A stretch of 64,000 nucleotides of DNA from Ferruginibacter sp. (GTDB taxonomy: Bacteria > Bacteroidota > Bacteroidia > Chitinophagales > Chitinophagaceae): NCBI GenBank assembly GCA_016786725.1, contig JAEUVU010000023.1, positions 38,638-102,637 on the forward strand, written 5' to 3'. Positions 43,533 to 53,427 of this stretch are shown here, in pieces. Under the pieces are notes generated by a model. It did not search any database and was not told the DNA's origin. It saw only the letters and a program-made list of their open reading frames with translations. The translations under genes and the position numbers were made by a program. Numbering within the stretch: the first letter of the stretch is position 1; the number at the start of each line of letters is the position of its first letter.

Positions 43533-46500
43533 ATGAAATTTATGAAATGCATGTTGTGCATGGGCATTTTGCTAGGCACACTATTTTTCCACCAGGCTTT
43601 TGCACAAAATCTTACTGTTTCAGGTACGGTTAAAAGCAAAAATTCTGGTAATCCGGTTGCCGGAGCCACGGTTAGTCTGCAGGGTACGGCTGTAACTACT
43701 ACCACCGATGCCTCCGGAAATTTTACTATTGTGGCCAGCCCGTCAGGCAAACTGATCATCAGTTCTATAGGCTATTTACAGGAAACCGTTCAGATAAACA
43801 AAGGCGGCAACCTGGTCGTACTTATGGAAGAAGCTTCAAAAAATCTTGATGAAGTAATAGTAGTAGGTTACGGCACACAAAAAGTAACCAAAGTTTCCGG
43901 AGCTATATCCGGGGTAAAGGCCGAAACCATATCCAAATTAAAACCAGTAAGGGTAGAAGATGCTATTCAGGGAGCTTCCGGAGTAAATGTGATACAAAGC
44001 GGATCGCCCGGTGCTGCTCCGCTGATACTCATCCGGGGTATCCCTTCTTACCGCAACAACGGACCGCTGGTGGTAGTAGATGGTGTGCCTCAAACACAGG
44101 CCGACCTTAACTCCATTAATCCCGGCGACATTGAAAGTATCAATGTGCTGAAAGATGCAGCCACAGCTGCCATCTATGGTGTTAGCGGCGGAAACGGTGT
44201 TGTAATAGTAACTACCAAGGCCGGCCGCAAAAACCAGAAAACAGAATTCAACCTGGTAAGCACGTACGGAATCCAGGAAGTAGCCAACATTGTACCGGTA
44301 TTAAATGCTTCTGAATACGGAGCCATGATTAATGAAGGCAGCACGGTATCGGGAGGCAATGTCATTTTTCCCGACCTGTCTGTACTGGGTAAGGGAACCA
44401 ACTGGCAAAACGAAATATTCAAACAGGCACCCATTCAATCTCACAACATAACTGCGAGGGGAGGTTCCGAAAAAGTTACCTACTTTTTATCAGGTGCTTA
44501 TCTCAGCCAGGGTGGTATTGTTGGAGGTATTGATAAATCAAGATTCAACCGTATCAACTTCAGCTCCAATATTTCTTTCGACCTTACTTCTAAGCTCAAA
44601 TTTATCTTAAACGCCAACTATGTAAACCTTAGTTCAAAAGGAATACAGGAAAACTCATTCAACAGCATTATCGGCAGCGCAATCAACTACGACCCAACTG
44701 TGCCGGTTTATAACAATACGCCTAATACGGTAGGCCAGTACGGTTTCAGCAACTTACTGCTGTCTGAAGTGTTTAACCCCCTCACTAAACTGGATAATAC
44801 TTACAACCGTAATGTGGGCAATAAATTTTACGGCAAGTTTGAACTACAGTACGAGATCATTAAAAACCTTAAACTCAACACCCGTTTTGGCTATACCAAA
44901 TACGACGGCAATGCCAAATCCTTTACACCCCTGGTGTTTTGGGGACTAAATAATGTAGACAATTCGATGAATGGAGATGGCACCACCGTGGCCGGAAAAC
45001 ACAACAGCGTAGCCCAGGAAAAGGCAAACTTCAACCAGTTTACCTACGAGCTTTTCGGCACTTACAACTTTGATATACGCAACAACCATTCTTTTGAAGC
45101 CACGGCAGGATTTTCCATGGCCAAATCGAGCGGCAATACTGGCGGTACAAACAGGCAGGATGTGCCTTTCAACAGTTGGGAATTTGCCGATTACACCGCA
45201 GCTACCGGCAATAACACCGCTACCAACCTGAATGCCAACACCGGTTACTATTTTCAGTATGAAAAAAGAAATGCATCCCTTTTTGGAAGGATCAATTATG
45301 ATTATAAAGAAAAATACCTTGCTTCTGTAACTGCACGCCGGGATGGCTCCACTTCTTTTGGTAAAGACAACAAGTGGGGAATCTTCCCGTCAGGTTCTTT
45401 AGGATGGGTTGTGAGCAAGGAAAATTTCTTTAAATCCAAACTCATTGATTTCTTAAAAATACGTGGCAGCTATGGTTCGCTTGGTACCGATAACATAACC
45501 CCTCAGGACAGGACCATCCTTACCGACTACCTGGCTTCACTGTATGGTACCGGTAACAGCATTGGCTATACCTATGGCAATAATTTTATTTCAGGATCTA
45601 CCCTGGGCTCTATAGGTAACGACAATATAGGATGGGAAAAACAACTACAGCTTAATGTAGGCTTTGATATGAATTTTTACAAAGGCAAATTCAATATCTC
45701 TGCCGATTATTACCAGAAAAATACGGAAGGGCTCATCTATCAGCCCTCGGTATCTACCGTGATACTGGGTGGCTTACCTGCTCCCTTTGATAACATAGGT
45801 TCTACCAAAACCAGCGGTGTGGACATTACCCTGGGCTATAACAGCAAAGTAGGTAAAAACCTTAAACTATCTACGTCAGCCACATTTACCACGGTTAAAA
45901 ACCTGGTAACAGGTACCAACAATGAAGGTACAGCACGCAATGTGGGTGGTGGCTACTTTAACGGGCAGTCTCAAACCGTTACTGTTTTTGAAAAAGGAAA
46001 AACGCCTTACTATTATTACGGTTACAAAACCCTGGGCCTGTTTCAAACCGAAGCAGAAATTGCTGCAAGCCCTACACAGGCAGGTGCACAACCCGGCGAT
46101 ATCAAATTTGCCGACCTTAACGCCGACGGCGTGATTGATGCCAAAGACCAGACACAGATCGGAAATCCCTTCCCCAAATTCACCATTGGCTGGAACCTGA
46201 ACCTCGAGTACAGGAATTTTGACCTTTCGGTATTAACCTATTCTTCTTACGGCAACGATGTATTTCGTGCATTGGAAAGAAATGCCAACTACACCAATAA
46301 ATTCAGGAGTGTACTCGACAGATGGACCGGCCCCGGAACCACCAATGATGCCCGTAACCCCAGGTATTCATTTACCGACCCTAATAACAATTCCAGGGTT
46401 TCAGACAGGTATGTAGAAGACGGCTCTTTCATAAAAATCCGCAACATACTGCTGGGCTATAATTTTCAAATGAAACCCATCAAAAAAGTATTTAAAGCCA

Positions 46501-46655
46501 TGAGGCTGTATGCGCAGGTTAAAAACGCCTTCACCTTCACTAAATACAGTGGCTTTGACCCCGAGATCAATGCCGGCCTTTCTGATGTAGGAATCGACCG
46601 CGGTGCTTATCCACAGGCAAGAACCTATTCGGTAGGGCTCGACATTAAATTTTAA
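43533..46655 (+). CDS. SusC/RagA-type TonB-linked outer-membrane protein
   Basis: A 1040-residue outer-membrane importer. It has a signal peptide (ending HQAFAQ), the N-terminal carboxypeptidase-regulatory-like domain (VSGTVKSKNSGNPVAGATVSLQGT), TonB-interacting region EVIVVGYGTQ, a plug domain (VRVEDAIQGASGVNVIQSG, PLVVVDGVPQTQADLNSINPGDIESINVLKDAATAAIYG) and a long barrel ending SVGLDIKF. It should import large glycans, fed by the SusD partner encoded 15 bases downstream. Confidence 0.97.
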   Translation: MKFMKCMLCMGILLGTLFFHQAFAQNLTVSGTVKSKNSGNPVAGATVSLQGTAVTTTTDASGNFTIVASPSGKLIISSIGYLQETVQINKGGNLVVLMEEASKNLDEVIVVGYGTQKVTKVSGAISGVKAETISKLKPVRVEDAIQGASGVNVIQSGSPGAAPLILIRGIPSYRNNGPLVVVDGVPQTQADLNSINPGDIESINVLKDAATAAIYGVSGGNGVVIVTTKAGRKNQKTEFNLVSTYGIQEVANIVPVLNASEYGAMINEGSTVSGGNVIFPDLSVLGKGTNWQNEIFKQAPIQSHNITARGGSEKVTYFLSGAYLSQGGIVGGIDKSRFNRINFSSNISFDLTSKLKFILNANYVNLSSKGIQENSFNSIIGSAINYDPTVPVYNNTPNTVGQYGFSNLLLSEVFNPLTKLDNTYNRNVGNKFYGKFELQYEIIKNLKLNTRFGYTKYDGNAKSFTPLVFWGLNNVDNSMNGDGTTVAGKHNSVAQEKANFNQFTYELFGTYNFDIRNNHSFEATAGFSMAKSSGNTGGTNRQDVPFNSWEFADYTAATGNNTATNLNANTGYYFQYEKRNASLFGRINYDYKEKYLASVTARRDGSTSFGKDNKWGIFPSGSLGWVVSKENFFKSKLIDFLKIRGSYGSLGTDNITPQDRTILTDYLASLYGTGNSIGYTYGNNFISGSTLGSIGNDNIGWEKQLQLNVGFDMNFYKGKFNISADYYQKNTEGLIYQPSVSTVILGGLPAPFDNIGSTKTSGVDITLGYNSKVGKNLKLSTSATFTTVKNLVTGTNNEGTARNVGGGYFNGQSQTVTVFEKGKTPYYYYGYKTLGLFQTEAEIAASPTQAGAQPGDIKFADLNADGVIDAKDQTQIGNPFPKFTIGWNLNLEYRNFDLSVLTYSSYGNDVFRALERNANYTNKFRSVLDRWTGPGTTNDARNPRYSFTDPNNNSRVSDRYVEDGSFIKIRNILLGYNFQMKPIKKVFKAMRLYAQVKNAFTFTKYSGFDPEINAGLSDVGIDRGAYPQARTYSVGLDIKF

Positions 46656-46670
46656 TTCATTCCATAAATA

Positions 46671-48191
46671 ATGATAACAATGAAAAATTTTAAAATGAAA
46701 ATAGCAGGCATCTTACTGGCAGGGATGACATTTGTTTCCTGCAACAAATGGGTTGACTATGACCCCAAGGATGATTTTAAAATAACCGACCAGGAATATT
46801 TTAAAAGTGAGGCCGACTACCGCTCGGCAGCCGTGGGCGCTTATGCACCCCTGCAATGGCTGAACCAGATTGTACCGGTGGGTGATATCATCTCGGATAA
46901 TTCGGTAACCGGAGGTGAAAGTGCATCCGATGTGCTTTCGCTGCAGCAGATAAATAACTTTACCCATACCCCGGTAAACGGTACCATTGCAGACCTTTGG
47001 CAATCCTGCTATGAGGGCATTAACCGTACCAATTACATGCACCAGTATAAAGACAAAAATCCCGCCGGCCAGTCTATCAGCTTTGTAGGAAAAGATGCTT
47101 TATATGGAGAAGTATATTTCCTCAGGGCTTACTACTATTTTACACTGGTAAAAATGTTTGGCGGCGTGCCGTTATTTGTTGAAAGGCGCCTTACCCTGGC
47201 CGATCAGAACAATATTACCCGTGCCAGTGCAGCCGATGTGTACAAACAAATAGAAACAGACCTTACCAACGCCATTACCGTGTTGCCGGCCGTACAGGTA
47301 GAGCAGGGCAGGGCCACCAAATATGCCGCACAGGCATTGCTGGGCAAGGTTTACCTGTACCAGAACAAATTTGCGCCCGCAGCCGCCATGCTCGATAATG
47401 TAATCAATTCAAATGCCTACTCGCTGGTAACCAATTTCAATTCGATCTTTTTGCCCAGCGGAGAAAACGGCCCCGAGTCTGTTTTTGAAATACAATACTC
47501 CAACGGGTCGGCCACTTACGACTGGGGGCATGTAACCCGTGGACAGGGAAATTACTCGGTACAGCAATGCGGTGTACGTGGTTTAAACGGATCGGCTGCC
47601 ATGCCCTATAACCCGGGCTGGAGCACCAACCTGCCTACACAAAACCTGGCAGCTGCCTATACCGCCGGTGATAAAAGAAAAGATGTAACCGTACTGGATA
47701 TTGAAGCCTACAAAAATGCCAACCCGGCATTAAACATCACCTACCAGGTGGCACCATACCAAAACACCGGCCTGTACAATCAAAAATACCTGCCCCGCAA
47801 GGGAGAAACATCCGGACAGGTAGAACTTAATTATTCAAATAATTTCCGCACCATCCGCTATGCCGATGTATTGCTGATGGCAGCTGAAGCTTACAATAAA
47901 TCAGGAAATGACCTGAAAGCACAAACTTATGTAAATCTTGTACGCCGCCGTGCCTTTGGCGACCTGCTGCATGATATTACCGCAACCGGTACCGCCCTTT
48001 ATGATGCCATTTTAGCCGAAAGAAGGCTGGAGCTGGCCATGGAAGGAGACCGCTTTTTTGACCTGGTAAGAACAGGCAGAGCAACAACCGTACTGGGGCC
48101 GCTGGGCTTTGTAGCCGGCAAACACGAACTGTTTCCCATACCACAGGGAGAAGTTGACCTGGCCGGTTTACCTCAAAACCCCGGCTACTAA
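46671..48191 (+). CDS. SusD/RagB-family surface lipoprotein
   Basis: A 506-residue lipoprotein (lipobox TFVSC-NKW, cysteine 24) that sits on the SusC barrel and captures glycan at the cell surface. Blocks such as YFKSEADYRSAAVGAYAPLQ, YGEVYFLRAYYYFTLVKMFGGVPL, AALLGKVYLYQNKFAPAAAMLDNVI and ERRLELAMEGDRFFDLVRTG mark the RagB/SusD TPR-like fold. The ATG at 46680 is also plausible. It belongs to the locus running from susC to the GH16 gene. Confidence 0.97.
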   Translation: MITMKNFKMKIAGILLAGMTFVSCNKWVDYDPKDDFKITDQEYFKSEADYRSAAVGAYAPLQWLNQIVPVGDIISDNSVTGGESASDVLSLQQINNFTHTPVNGTIADLWQSCYEGINRTNYMHQYKDKNPAGQSISFVGKDALYGEVYFLRAYYYFTLVKMFGGVPLFVERRLTLADQNNITRASAADVYKQIETDLTNAITVLPAVQVEQGRATKYAAQALLGKVYLYQNKFAPAAAMLDNVINSNAYSLVTNFNSIFLPSGENGPESVFEIQYSNGSATYDWGHVTRGQGNYSVQQCGVRGLNGSAAMPYNPGWSTNLPTQNLAAAYTAGDKRKDVTVLDIEAYKNANPALNITYQVAPYQNTGLYNQKYLPRKGETSGQVELNYSNNFRTIRYADVLLMAAEAYNKSGNDLKAQTYVNLVRRRAFGDLLHDITATGTALYDAILAERRLELAMEGDRFFDLVRTGRATTVLGPLGFVAGKHELFPIPQGEVDLAGLPQNPGY

Positions 48192-48216
48192 CCAATAACC
48201 AACTAAAACTACAATC

Positions 48217-50292
48217 ATGAATACAATAAAATATTTCTGCTGTTCCATACTACTGCTTTTGATGACGGCAGCCTGCAATAAGGTAGATACCGATGATGTT
48301 TCTTTTGTAGAGGCAGCTTCGGCTCCGGCCAAATTATCGGTGATGTTTGACATTACCCAGGATAACACCGGCCTGGTAACCATTACCCCCAATGGCGAAG
48401 GAGCGGTTTACTACGATGTTTATTTTGGAGATGCCGCCACCACGCCCGCCAATGTACCGGCCGGCAAATTTGTGACACATGTTTATGCCGAAGGCGTGTA
48501 CAATGTAAAGATCATAGCACATGCGGTGAATGGAAAAACAACCGAGTTTTTACAAAAGCTCACGGTTTCTTTCCGTGCACCCGAAAACCTGGTGGTGAAT
48601 ACGGCCATTGATGCTGCCAATAATTTTAAACTGAATGTATCAGCAACGGCCTTGTACGAAACATTCTTCAGGGTTTTTTGGGGCGATGTACCCAATGAAA
48701 CCGGACAGTCTTTTTTAGAAGGCCAAACCGCCAGCCATGTGTATGCATCTGTTGGCACTTATACCGTTAGGGTGGTAGCCTACAGCGGCGGTGCAGCCAC
48801 TACCAGCTATACCACTACGGTTACCATTGTAGATCCCGTTTTATTGCCAATAACCTTTGAGTCGGCCACCATTAATTATGCCTTTACCAATTTTGGCGGC
48901 GCCACAGCCACCAAAATTGCAAACCCGCAAAGTAATGGTATCAACACCAGCGCCAATGTTGGCCGCATGGTTAAAAACGGTCCCGAAGTATGGGCTGGCA
49001 GCTTCTTAACACTGGGCGGCCCCATTGACTTTTCTGCAAACAGGGTTTTCAGGATGAAAGTATTTTCGCCCAGGGTGGGGGCCAAGGTATTACTTAAGGT
49101 AGAAAACCTTACCAATGGCGGCATTTTCTTCGAAAAAGAAGTGCTTACCACGGTAGCCAATACCTGGGAAGACCTGGCTTTTGATTTCCGTACCATCAAT
49201 ACCGCCAATTCCTATTCTAAAGTGGTGCTGATCTTCGACCTGGGAATAGTAGGGGACGGGTCGCCTAATTTTACCTGGCTCTTTGATGACATACGCCTGG
49301 TGAACCAGATGCCTGTAGGGCTGCTCAACCTGCCCGTAACCTTTGATGTGGCCGGTGTGAATTATGAAGTGGTTGATTTTGGCGGTAACCAGACAGAGCC
49401 TGCAGCCGACCCGGTAAATGCGGCCAATAATGTGAAAAAAACAACCAAAACCAGTGGCGCCCAAACATGGGCAGGAACTACCATGGGAGCCGGTTTTACC
49501 ACCAGCCTGCCATTTACTGCCACCCAAACGCAAATGAGCGTAAGGGTATATTCACCGGCTGCCGGCATAAGGGTAAGGCTGAAGGTAGAAGACCGTACCA
49601 ACCCGGCCCGCTCGGTTGAAACCGAAGCCATGACGCAGGCAGCCAATACCTGGGAAACCCTGGTATTTGATTTTGCCAACCCATCAGCCGGAACTGCTGC
49701 GCTGAATTTAACTTACACTTACAATATGGCCTCCATCTTTTTTGATTTTGGAAATGCCGGCACTGGAAGTGTATTTTACTGGGATGATGTAACTTTTCTG
49801 GCAGCCAATGTAACGCCCAACTACCTGGCCCTGCCCATTGATTTTCAGTCAACCACTTATCCTTATACATTCATCAATTTTGGCGGTGCCACCGCTACTG
49901 TGGTAAACAACCCCAGCGCTACCGGCATCAACACCAGCACCAAAGTGGGCAAAATGGTAAAAGGTGCACCCGAAGTATGGGCCGGCAGTTTTCTCGAACT
50001 GGTGAACCCCATCAATTTTTCGGTACTAAAAACCTTTAAGGTAAAAGTATTTTCGCCAAGGGTTGGGGCCAGGCTGCTGCTGAAGGTTGAAAATGCCACC
50101 AACGGGGGCATCAGCTTTGAAAAAGAAGCTACCTGCACTACCGCTAATACCTGGGAAGAGCTCACATTCGATTTTTCAACAATCAACGTGGGCAATTCCT
50201 ATTCAAAAGTGGTGCTCATTTTCGACCTGGGAACTGCAGGAGATGGCTCTCCCAACTATACTTTTTATTTTGACGACATCAGACTTCTTTAA
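48217..50292 (+). CDS. Surface glycan-binding lipoprotein: two PKD-like domains and three related beta-sandwich modules
   Basis: A 691-residue lipoprotein (cysteine 20 in MTAAC-NKVDTDD; the acidic residues after it fit the surface-export signal of Bacteroidota lipoproteins). Two PKD-like domains at about 32-118 and 122-206 are followed by three modules of about 155 residues at 209-362, 370-527 and 538-691. Modules 1 and 3 are close copies (FGGATAT, NPxSxGINTS, GPEVWAGSFL, FSPRVGA, NSYSKVVLIFDLG, GDGSPN); module 2 is more divergent. Each looks like a carbohydrate-binding jelly roll. It occupies the SusE/SusF position of the locus, so it probably binds the polymer. Confidence 0.82.
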   Translation: MNTIKYFCCSILLLLMTAACNKVDTDDVSFVEAASAPAKLSVMFDITQDNTGLVTITPNGEGAVYYDVYFGDAATTPANVPAGKFVTHVYAEGVYNVKIIAHAVNGKTTEFLQKLTVSFRAPENLVVNTAIDAANNFKLNVSATALYETFFRVFWGDVPNETGQSFLEGQTASHVYASVGTYTVRVVAYSGGAATTSYTTTVTIVDPVLLPITFESATINYAFTNFGGATATKIANPQSNGINTSANVGRMVKNGPEVWAGSFLTLGGPIDFSANRVFRMKVFSPRVGAKVLLKVENLTNGGIFFEKEVLTTVANTWEDLAFDFRTINTANSYSKVVLIFDLGIVGDGSPNFTWLFDDIRLVNQMPVGLLNLPVTFDVAGVNYEVVDFGGNQTEPAADPVNAANNVKKTTKTSGAQTWAGTTMGAGFTTSLPFTATQTQMSVRVYSPAAGIRVRLKVEDRTNPARSVETEAMTQAANTWETLVFDFANPSAGTAALNLTYTYNMASIFFDFGNAGTGSVFYWDDVTFLAANVTPNYLALPIDFQSTTYPYTFINFGGATATVVNNPSATGINTSTKVGKMVKGAPEVWAGSFLELVNPINFSVLKTFKVKVFSPRVGARLLLKVENATNGGISFEKEATCTTANTWEELTFDFSTINVGNSYSKVVLIFDLGTAGDGSPNYTFYFDDIRLL

Positions 50293-50303
50293 TCTCAAAA
50301 AAA

Positions 50304-51209
50304 ATGATCATGATAAAGAATAAAATAACGTTACTGGGTGTTTTGCTGCTGGCAGTAATCACCTTCAGCGCCTGTAAAAAAGACGAATATACCTTTGGTG
50401 AACTGTTAGCCCCTACCAACCTGGCCATCAATACCACCGTGGTGGGTACAGATGCCGCCAACCCCAATGGTAACGGTACCGGTAAGGTAGATATCGTAAT
50501 CAAAGCAGATAATGCACTTACTTATAAAATAGATTTTGGCGATGGCAATGCAGCCCAGATGGTACCCTCGGGCATTATTACCTATAAATACGGGTCGCCC
50601 GGCACAGCCGAATACAATATTACCGTAAATGCCATCGGCACCGGAGGTTCCATCAGCACCCTTACCAAAAAAGTAAAAGTGTTTGTAAACTTCCAGATAC
50701 CGGCCAACATACTTTCGGGCCTCACCGGCGGCTCTTCCAAAGTTTGGCAAACCGACCATGATGCGCCCGGCCATTTTGGGGTAGGGCCCAACAATGAGTT
50801 TTCGCCTATCTGGTATTCGGCCACGCCCAATTCAAGGGAGGCCTGCGCCTACGACGATGATATTACTTTTTCCAAAGATGCCAACGACAATGTATCGCTT
50901 ACCATTGACAACAAGGGCGCTTCCTTTTCCATCGGCGCTGCTACCGCTTTTTACGGTGTTTCGGGCGGCGATGGATGCTACGGCATAAGCACCGGCGGCA
51001 CCCGCAGGCTTACCTTTATGGACGCCACTTCGGGTTCTACCACCGCACAATCAACCCGCATTCAGTTTACTGTACCCGGCAACGGCATCATCAACTTTGG
51101 TACAGGCGGTACCACTTACGAAATACTGTCTATCTCTGACACCCAGGTTCACCTGCGCAATATCGGGGCAGATGGAAACTCCTGGTACCAGAAACTTATA
51201 AAAAAATAA
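50304..51209 (+). CDS. PKD-domain surface lipoprotein, 301 residues
   Basis: A lipoprotein (cysteine 24 in VITFSAC-KKDE) with one PKD-like domain (about 38-128: NALTYKIDFGDGNAAQMVPSGIITYKY) and a C-terminal domain of about 170 residues (VWQTDHDAPGHFGVGPNNEFSPIWYSATPNSR). The PKD part resembles those of the neighbouring 691-residue lipoprotein and the GH16 enzyme. The C-terminal domain is tryptophan/tyrosine rich with repeated Gly-Gly turns, a common shape of glycan-binding sandwiches; no family is recognised. It follows the 691-residue gene by 11 bases. Confidence 0.75.
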   Translation: MIMIKNKITLLGVLLLAVITFSACKKDEYTFGELLAPTNLAINTTVVGTDAANPNGNGTGKVDIVIKADNALTYKIDFGDGNAAQMVPSGIITYKYGSPGTAEYNITVNAIGTGGSISTLTKKVKVFVNFQIPANILSGLTGGSSKVWQTDHDAPGHFGVGPNNEFSPIWYSATPNSREACAYDDDITFSKDANDNVSLTIDNKGASFSIGAATAFYGVSGGDGCYGISTGGTRRLTFMDATSGSTTAQSTRIQFTVPGNGIINFGTGGTTYEILSISDTQVHLRNIGADGNSWYQKLIKK

Positions 51210-51247
51210 CAGGTACCTGTAAATAGTAAACTATAAAACAAAGCATT

Positions 51248-52312
51248 ATGCAGTCGATAAAAAATTCACTGGTACTTCTTTTCCTTTTTATTGCAGCCGC
51301 CAGCTGCAGCAAAGGAAGCTCGGGTAACGGCGGTAATAACAACACCCAGGTTATACCTGCTAACCTGGTAGTAACGGCCACACCCAGCACCGATGGCAGC
51401 GGTAATGTGGTGTTTACCTCCACAGCCACCAATGCAGTTACCTATATTTATGAATTTGGCAATGGTTTTATTGCCACGGTACCCGGCGGCCTCATTACTT
51501 ATAAATATACTACGGCCGGCAACATCACTTATACGGTAAATGTTACTGCCAAAAGCAGTACGGGGCACACGATCAGCAAATCCATACAGGTAACGGTAAA
51601 TGTAGTGGCATCGGGCGGCAGCACCCTGGTTTTCAGCGATGAGTTTAATACCGACGGGGCGCCCGACCCGGCCAAATGGGGTTACGATATTGGCACCGGC
51701 AGCGGCGGATGGGGCAATAACGAACTGCAGTATTATACCAACCGCACCCAAAATGCGGTAGTGCAGGGGGGCGTACTCAAAATCATTGCTCAAAAGGAGA
51801 ATTATATGGGCAGCGGCTACACCTCGGCCCGGCTATTATCAAAAGGCAAATATTCGTTTAAATACGGCAGGATAGAAGTGAGGGCCAAATTCCCCACAGG
51901 GGTAGGCACCTGGCCTGCCGCCTGGATGCTGGGAGATAATATCGGCACGGCGGGCTGGCCCGATTGTGGCGAAATAGACATTGTGGAGCACCTGGGCCGC
52001 GACCTGAACAAGATCTACGGCACCCTGCATTATCCGGGCCACTCAGGTGGCAATGCCAATGGTGCCACCACCATGGTACCCGATGCCACCACGGCTTTTC
52101 ATACTTATGTGGTAGAGTGGTCGGCGGCAAACGTTAAAATATATGTGGATGCCCAGTTGTACCATACGGTGGCTAATACCTCATCGCTGCCTTTTAACCA
52201 GAACTTTTTTATTCTGCTTAATATGGCTATAGGCGGCAATTTTGGCGGCGCTGTTGACCCGGCGCTTACCAGTGCCACTTACGAAATAGATTATGTGAGG
52301 GTGTACCAGTAA
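51248..52312 (+). CDS. GH16-family endo-beta-glucanase (laminarinase type) lipoprotein
   Basis: A 354-residue surface or periplasmic glucanase lipoprotein (cysteine 20 in AAASC-SKG). Domains: PKD-like (about 37-120) and GH16 (125-354). The catalytic signature is GEIDIVEH with Glu242, Asp244 and Glu247 in the ExDxxE spacing of bacterial laminarinases, plus WGYDIGTGSGGWGNNELQYYT and GTWPAAWMLGDN at the substrate cleft. It probably cuts beta-1,3 (or mixed beta-1,3/1,4) glucan so that SusC/SusD can import the oligosaccharides. It is the only glycoside hydrolase of the locus seen here. Confidence 0.93.
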   Translation: MQSIKNSLVLLFLFIAAASCSKGSSGNGGNNNTQVIPANLVVTATPSTDGSGNVVFTSTATNAVTYIYEFGNGFIATVPGGLITYKYTTAGNITYTVNVTAKSSTGHTISKSIQVTVNVVASGGSTLVFSDEFNTDGAPDPAKWGYDIGTGSGGWGNNELQYYTNRTQNAVVQGGVLKIIAQKENYMGSGYTSARLLSKGKYSFKYGRIEVRAKFPTGVGTWPAAWMLGDNIGTAGWPDCGEIDIVEHLGRDLNKIYGTLHYPGHSGGNANGATTMVPDATTAFHTYVVEWSAANVKIYVDAQLYHTVANTSSLPFNQNFFILLNMAIGGNFGGAVDPALTSATYEIDYVRVYQ

Positions 52313-52347
52313 AAAGGGCGTTAGTTTTCAAGTATAAATAGCAATTT

Positions 52348-52399
52348 AAAAAAAGCAGCTTTGTACAGGCTTATCCAGGCCGGGTACGGCTGCTTTTTT
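52348..52399 (+). terminator. Terminator at the end of the polysaccharide locus
   Basis: AAAAAAGCAGC and GCTGCTTTTTT pair around a long loop of about 29 bases. It lies 35 bases after the GH16 stop. Confidence 0.6.
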
Positions 52400-52461
52400 A
52401 GTATGAAAACAGGCAGCCTGCAATTAAAAACCGGCAGCATACCCGGCTGTTTTTTACTCAT

Positions 52462-52469
52462 TATCTTTG
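52462..52469 (+). promoter_or_regulatory. -7 promoter motif TATCTTTG of the 52486 gene
   Basis: Exact TAnnTTTG match 16 bases before the ATG, so this gene is transcribed apart from the locus upstream. Confidence 0.6.
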
Positions 52470-52485
52470 AGCCTTAATACACAAT

Positions 52486-53109
52486 ATGAAACTAATTGCA
52501 GCTTTGTGCTTACTGGCGCTCAGTTTTACCGCCCGGTCTCAAAAATTAAAGATAAGCGGGGGTATTTCTTACAGCAAACTCAACTGGAAAACTACAGGGC
52601 CCGATAACAGGTATTTTGAAAAGCCATACCTGGGTTACACAGCAGGCATTGGCATTGAGTACCTGCGTTTGGGCATTGTAAACCTTTCATCAAATATTGA
52701 ATATCTGCGCAAGGGGGGCATTGATACCATTTATTATACCGATGCTATGGGCAACAATCTTTTTCAAAAGGAAGAAGCGGTGATCTTCAATTTTGTAAAT
52801 GCAAATACCTACGCCAAAATAAAAATACCTACCGGGGGAAAACTAAGGCCATTCATAAGCCTGGGCGTATATGCCGGGTTTATGGTTTCGGCCAATAAGC
52901 TGGCCGGCGATATTGGCGAATACAAGCGCTTTAATACAGGCGCCGTAACCGGTATTGGCGCAGGCTACAAAATACTGGGCCGGCAGATAGGGCTGGAAAT
53001 TCAGTACCTGCCGTCATTTACACCTTTGTTTGATAAACCCACAGCTACCGGGTCAACCAAAAAGGTTACCGACCGTACGGTTACCGCCAAAGCATTTTTC
53101 ATTTTATAA
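52486..53109 (+). CDS. Small outer-membrane beta-barrel protein (PorT-like family)
   Basis: A 207-residue barrel: signal peptide (MKLIAALCLLALSFTARS), then eight or so amphipathic strands (ISGGISYSKLNWKT, YTAGIGIEYLRLGIVNLSSNIEYLRKGG, FISLGVYAGFMVSAN) ending FFIL. It fits the Bacteroidota outer-membrane beta-barrel family that includes PorT, without evidence that it is the secretion component itself. It has its own promoter, so its link to the polysaccharide locus is only positional. Confidence 0.75.
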   Translation: MKLIAALCLLALSFTARSQKLKISGGISYSKLNWKTTGPDNRYFEKPYLGYTAGIGIEYLRLGIVNLSSNIEYLRKGGIDTIYYTDAMGNNLFQKEEAVIFNFVNANTYAKIKIPTGGKLRPFISLGVYAGFMVSANKLAGDIGEYKRFNTGAVTGIGAGYKILGRQIGLEIQYLPSFTPLFDKPTATGSTKKVTDRTVTAKAFFIL

Positions 53110-53427
53110 TACCGGCATGTAAGGCACAAGGGCAGGGTGCCGAATTATTCTATTTAACATAATATTAATTATAGGCAAATAACATAACTGCAACTTATTG
53201 ATTAACAATACCTAATTCAATTAATTGTTTACCTCGATGTAAAATCCCTGCTTATAAACTGTGTGTGATTTTTTGTACACTATATGTATAGAATTGCGGC
53301 AGTAAATTTAAAAAATGAAAAAAGGCTTTTAAGAAGATTCTCAGCGTTTACAAATAAAAAGCCGGCGCTTGGCCGGCTGTATAATATGTATCGTACCATG
53401 TTGGCGATCTTCCACAGGACCTTCATC
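53110..53427. other. 318-base gap without recognisable gene
   Basis: A/T-rich, with no convincing coding frame, hairpin terminator or repeat array. A possible small hairpin GCCGGC ... GCCGGC around 53361-53377 (GCCGGCGCTTGGCCGGC) lies near the 3' end of the next gene and may be its terminator. Confidence 0.5.

Noticed and set aside
49090..49533. 147-codon frame opposite the 691-residue lipoprotein
   Set aside because: Arises from codon bias of the real gene; no motif or start context.
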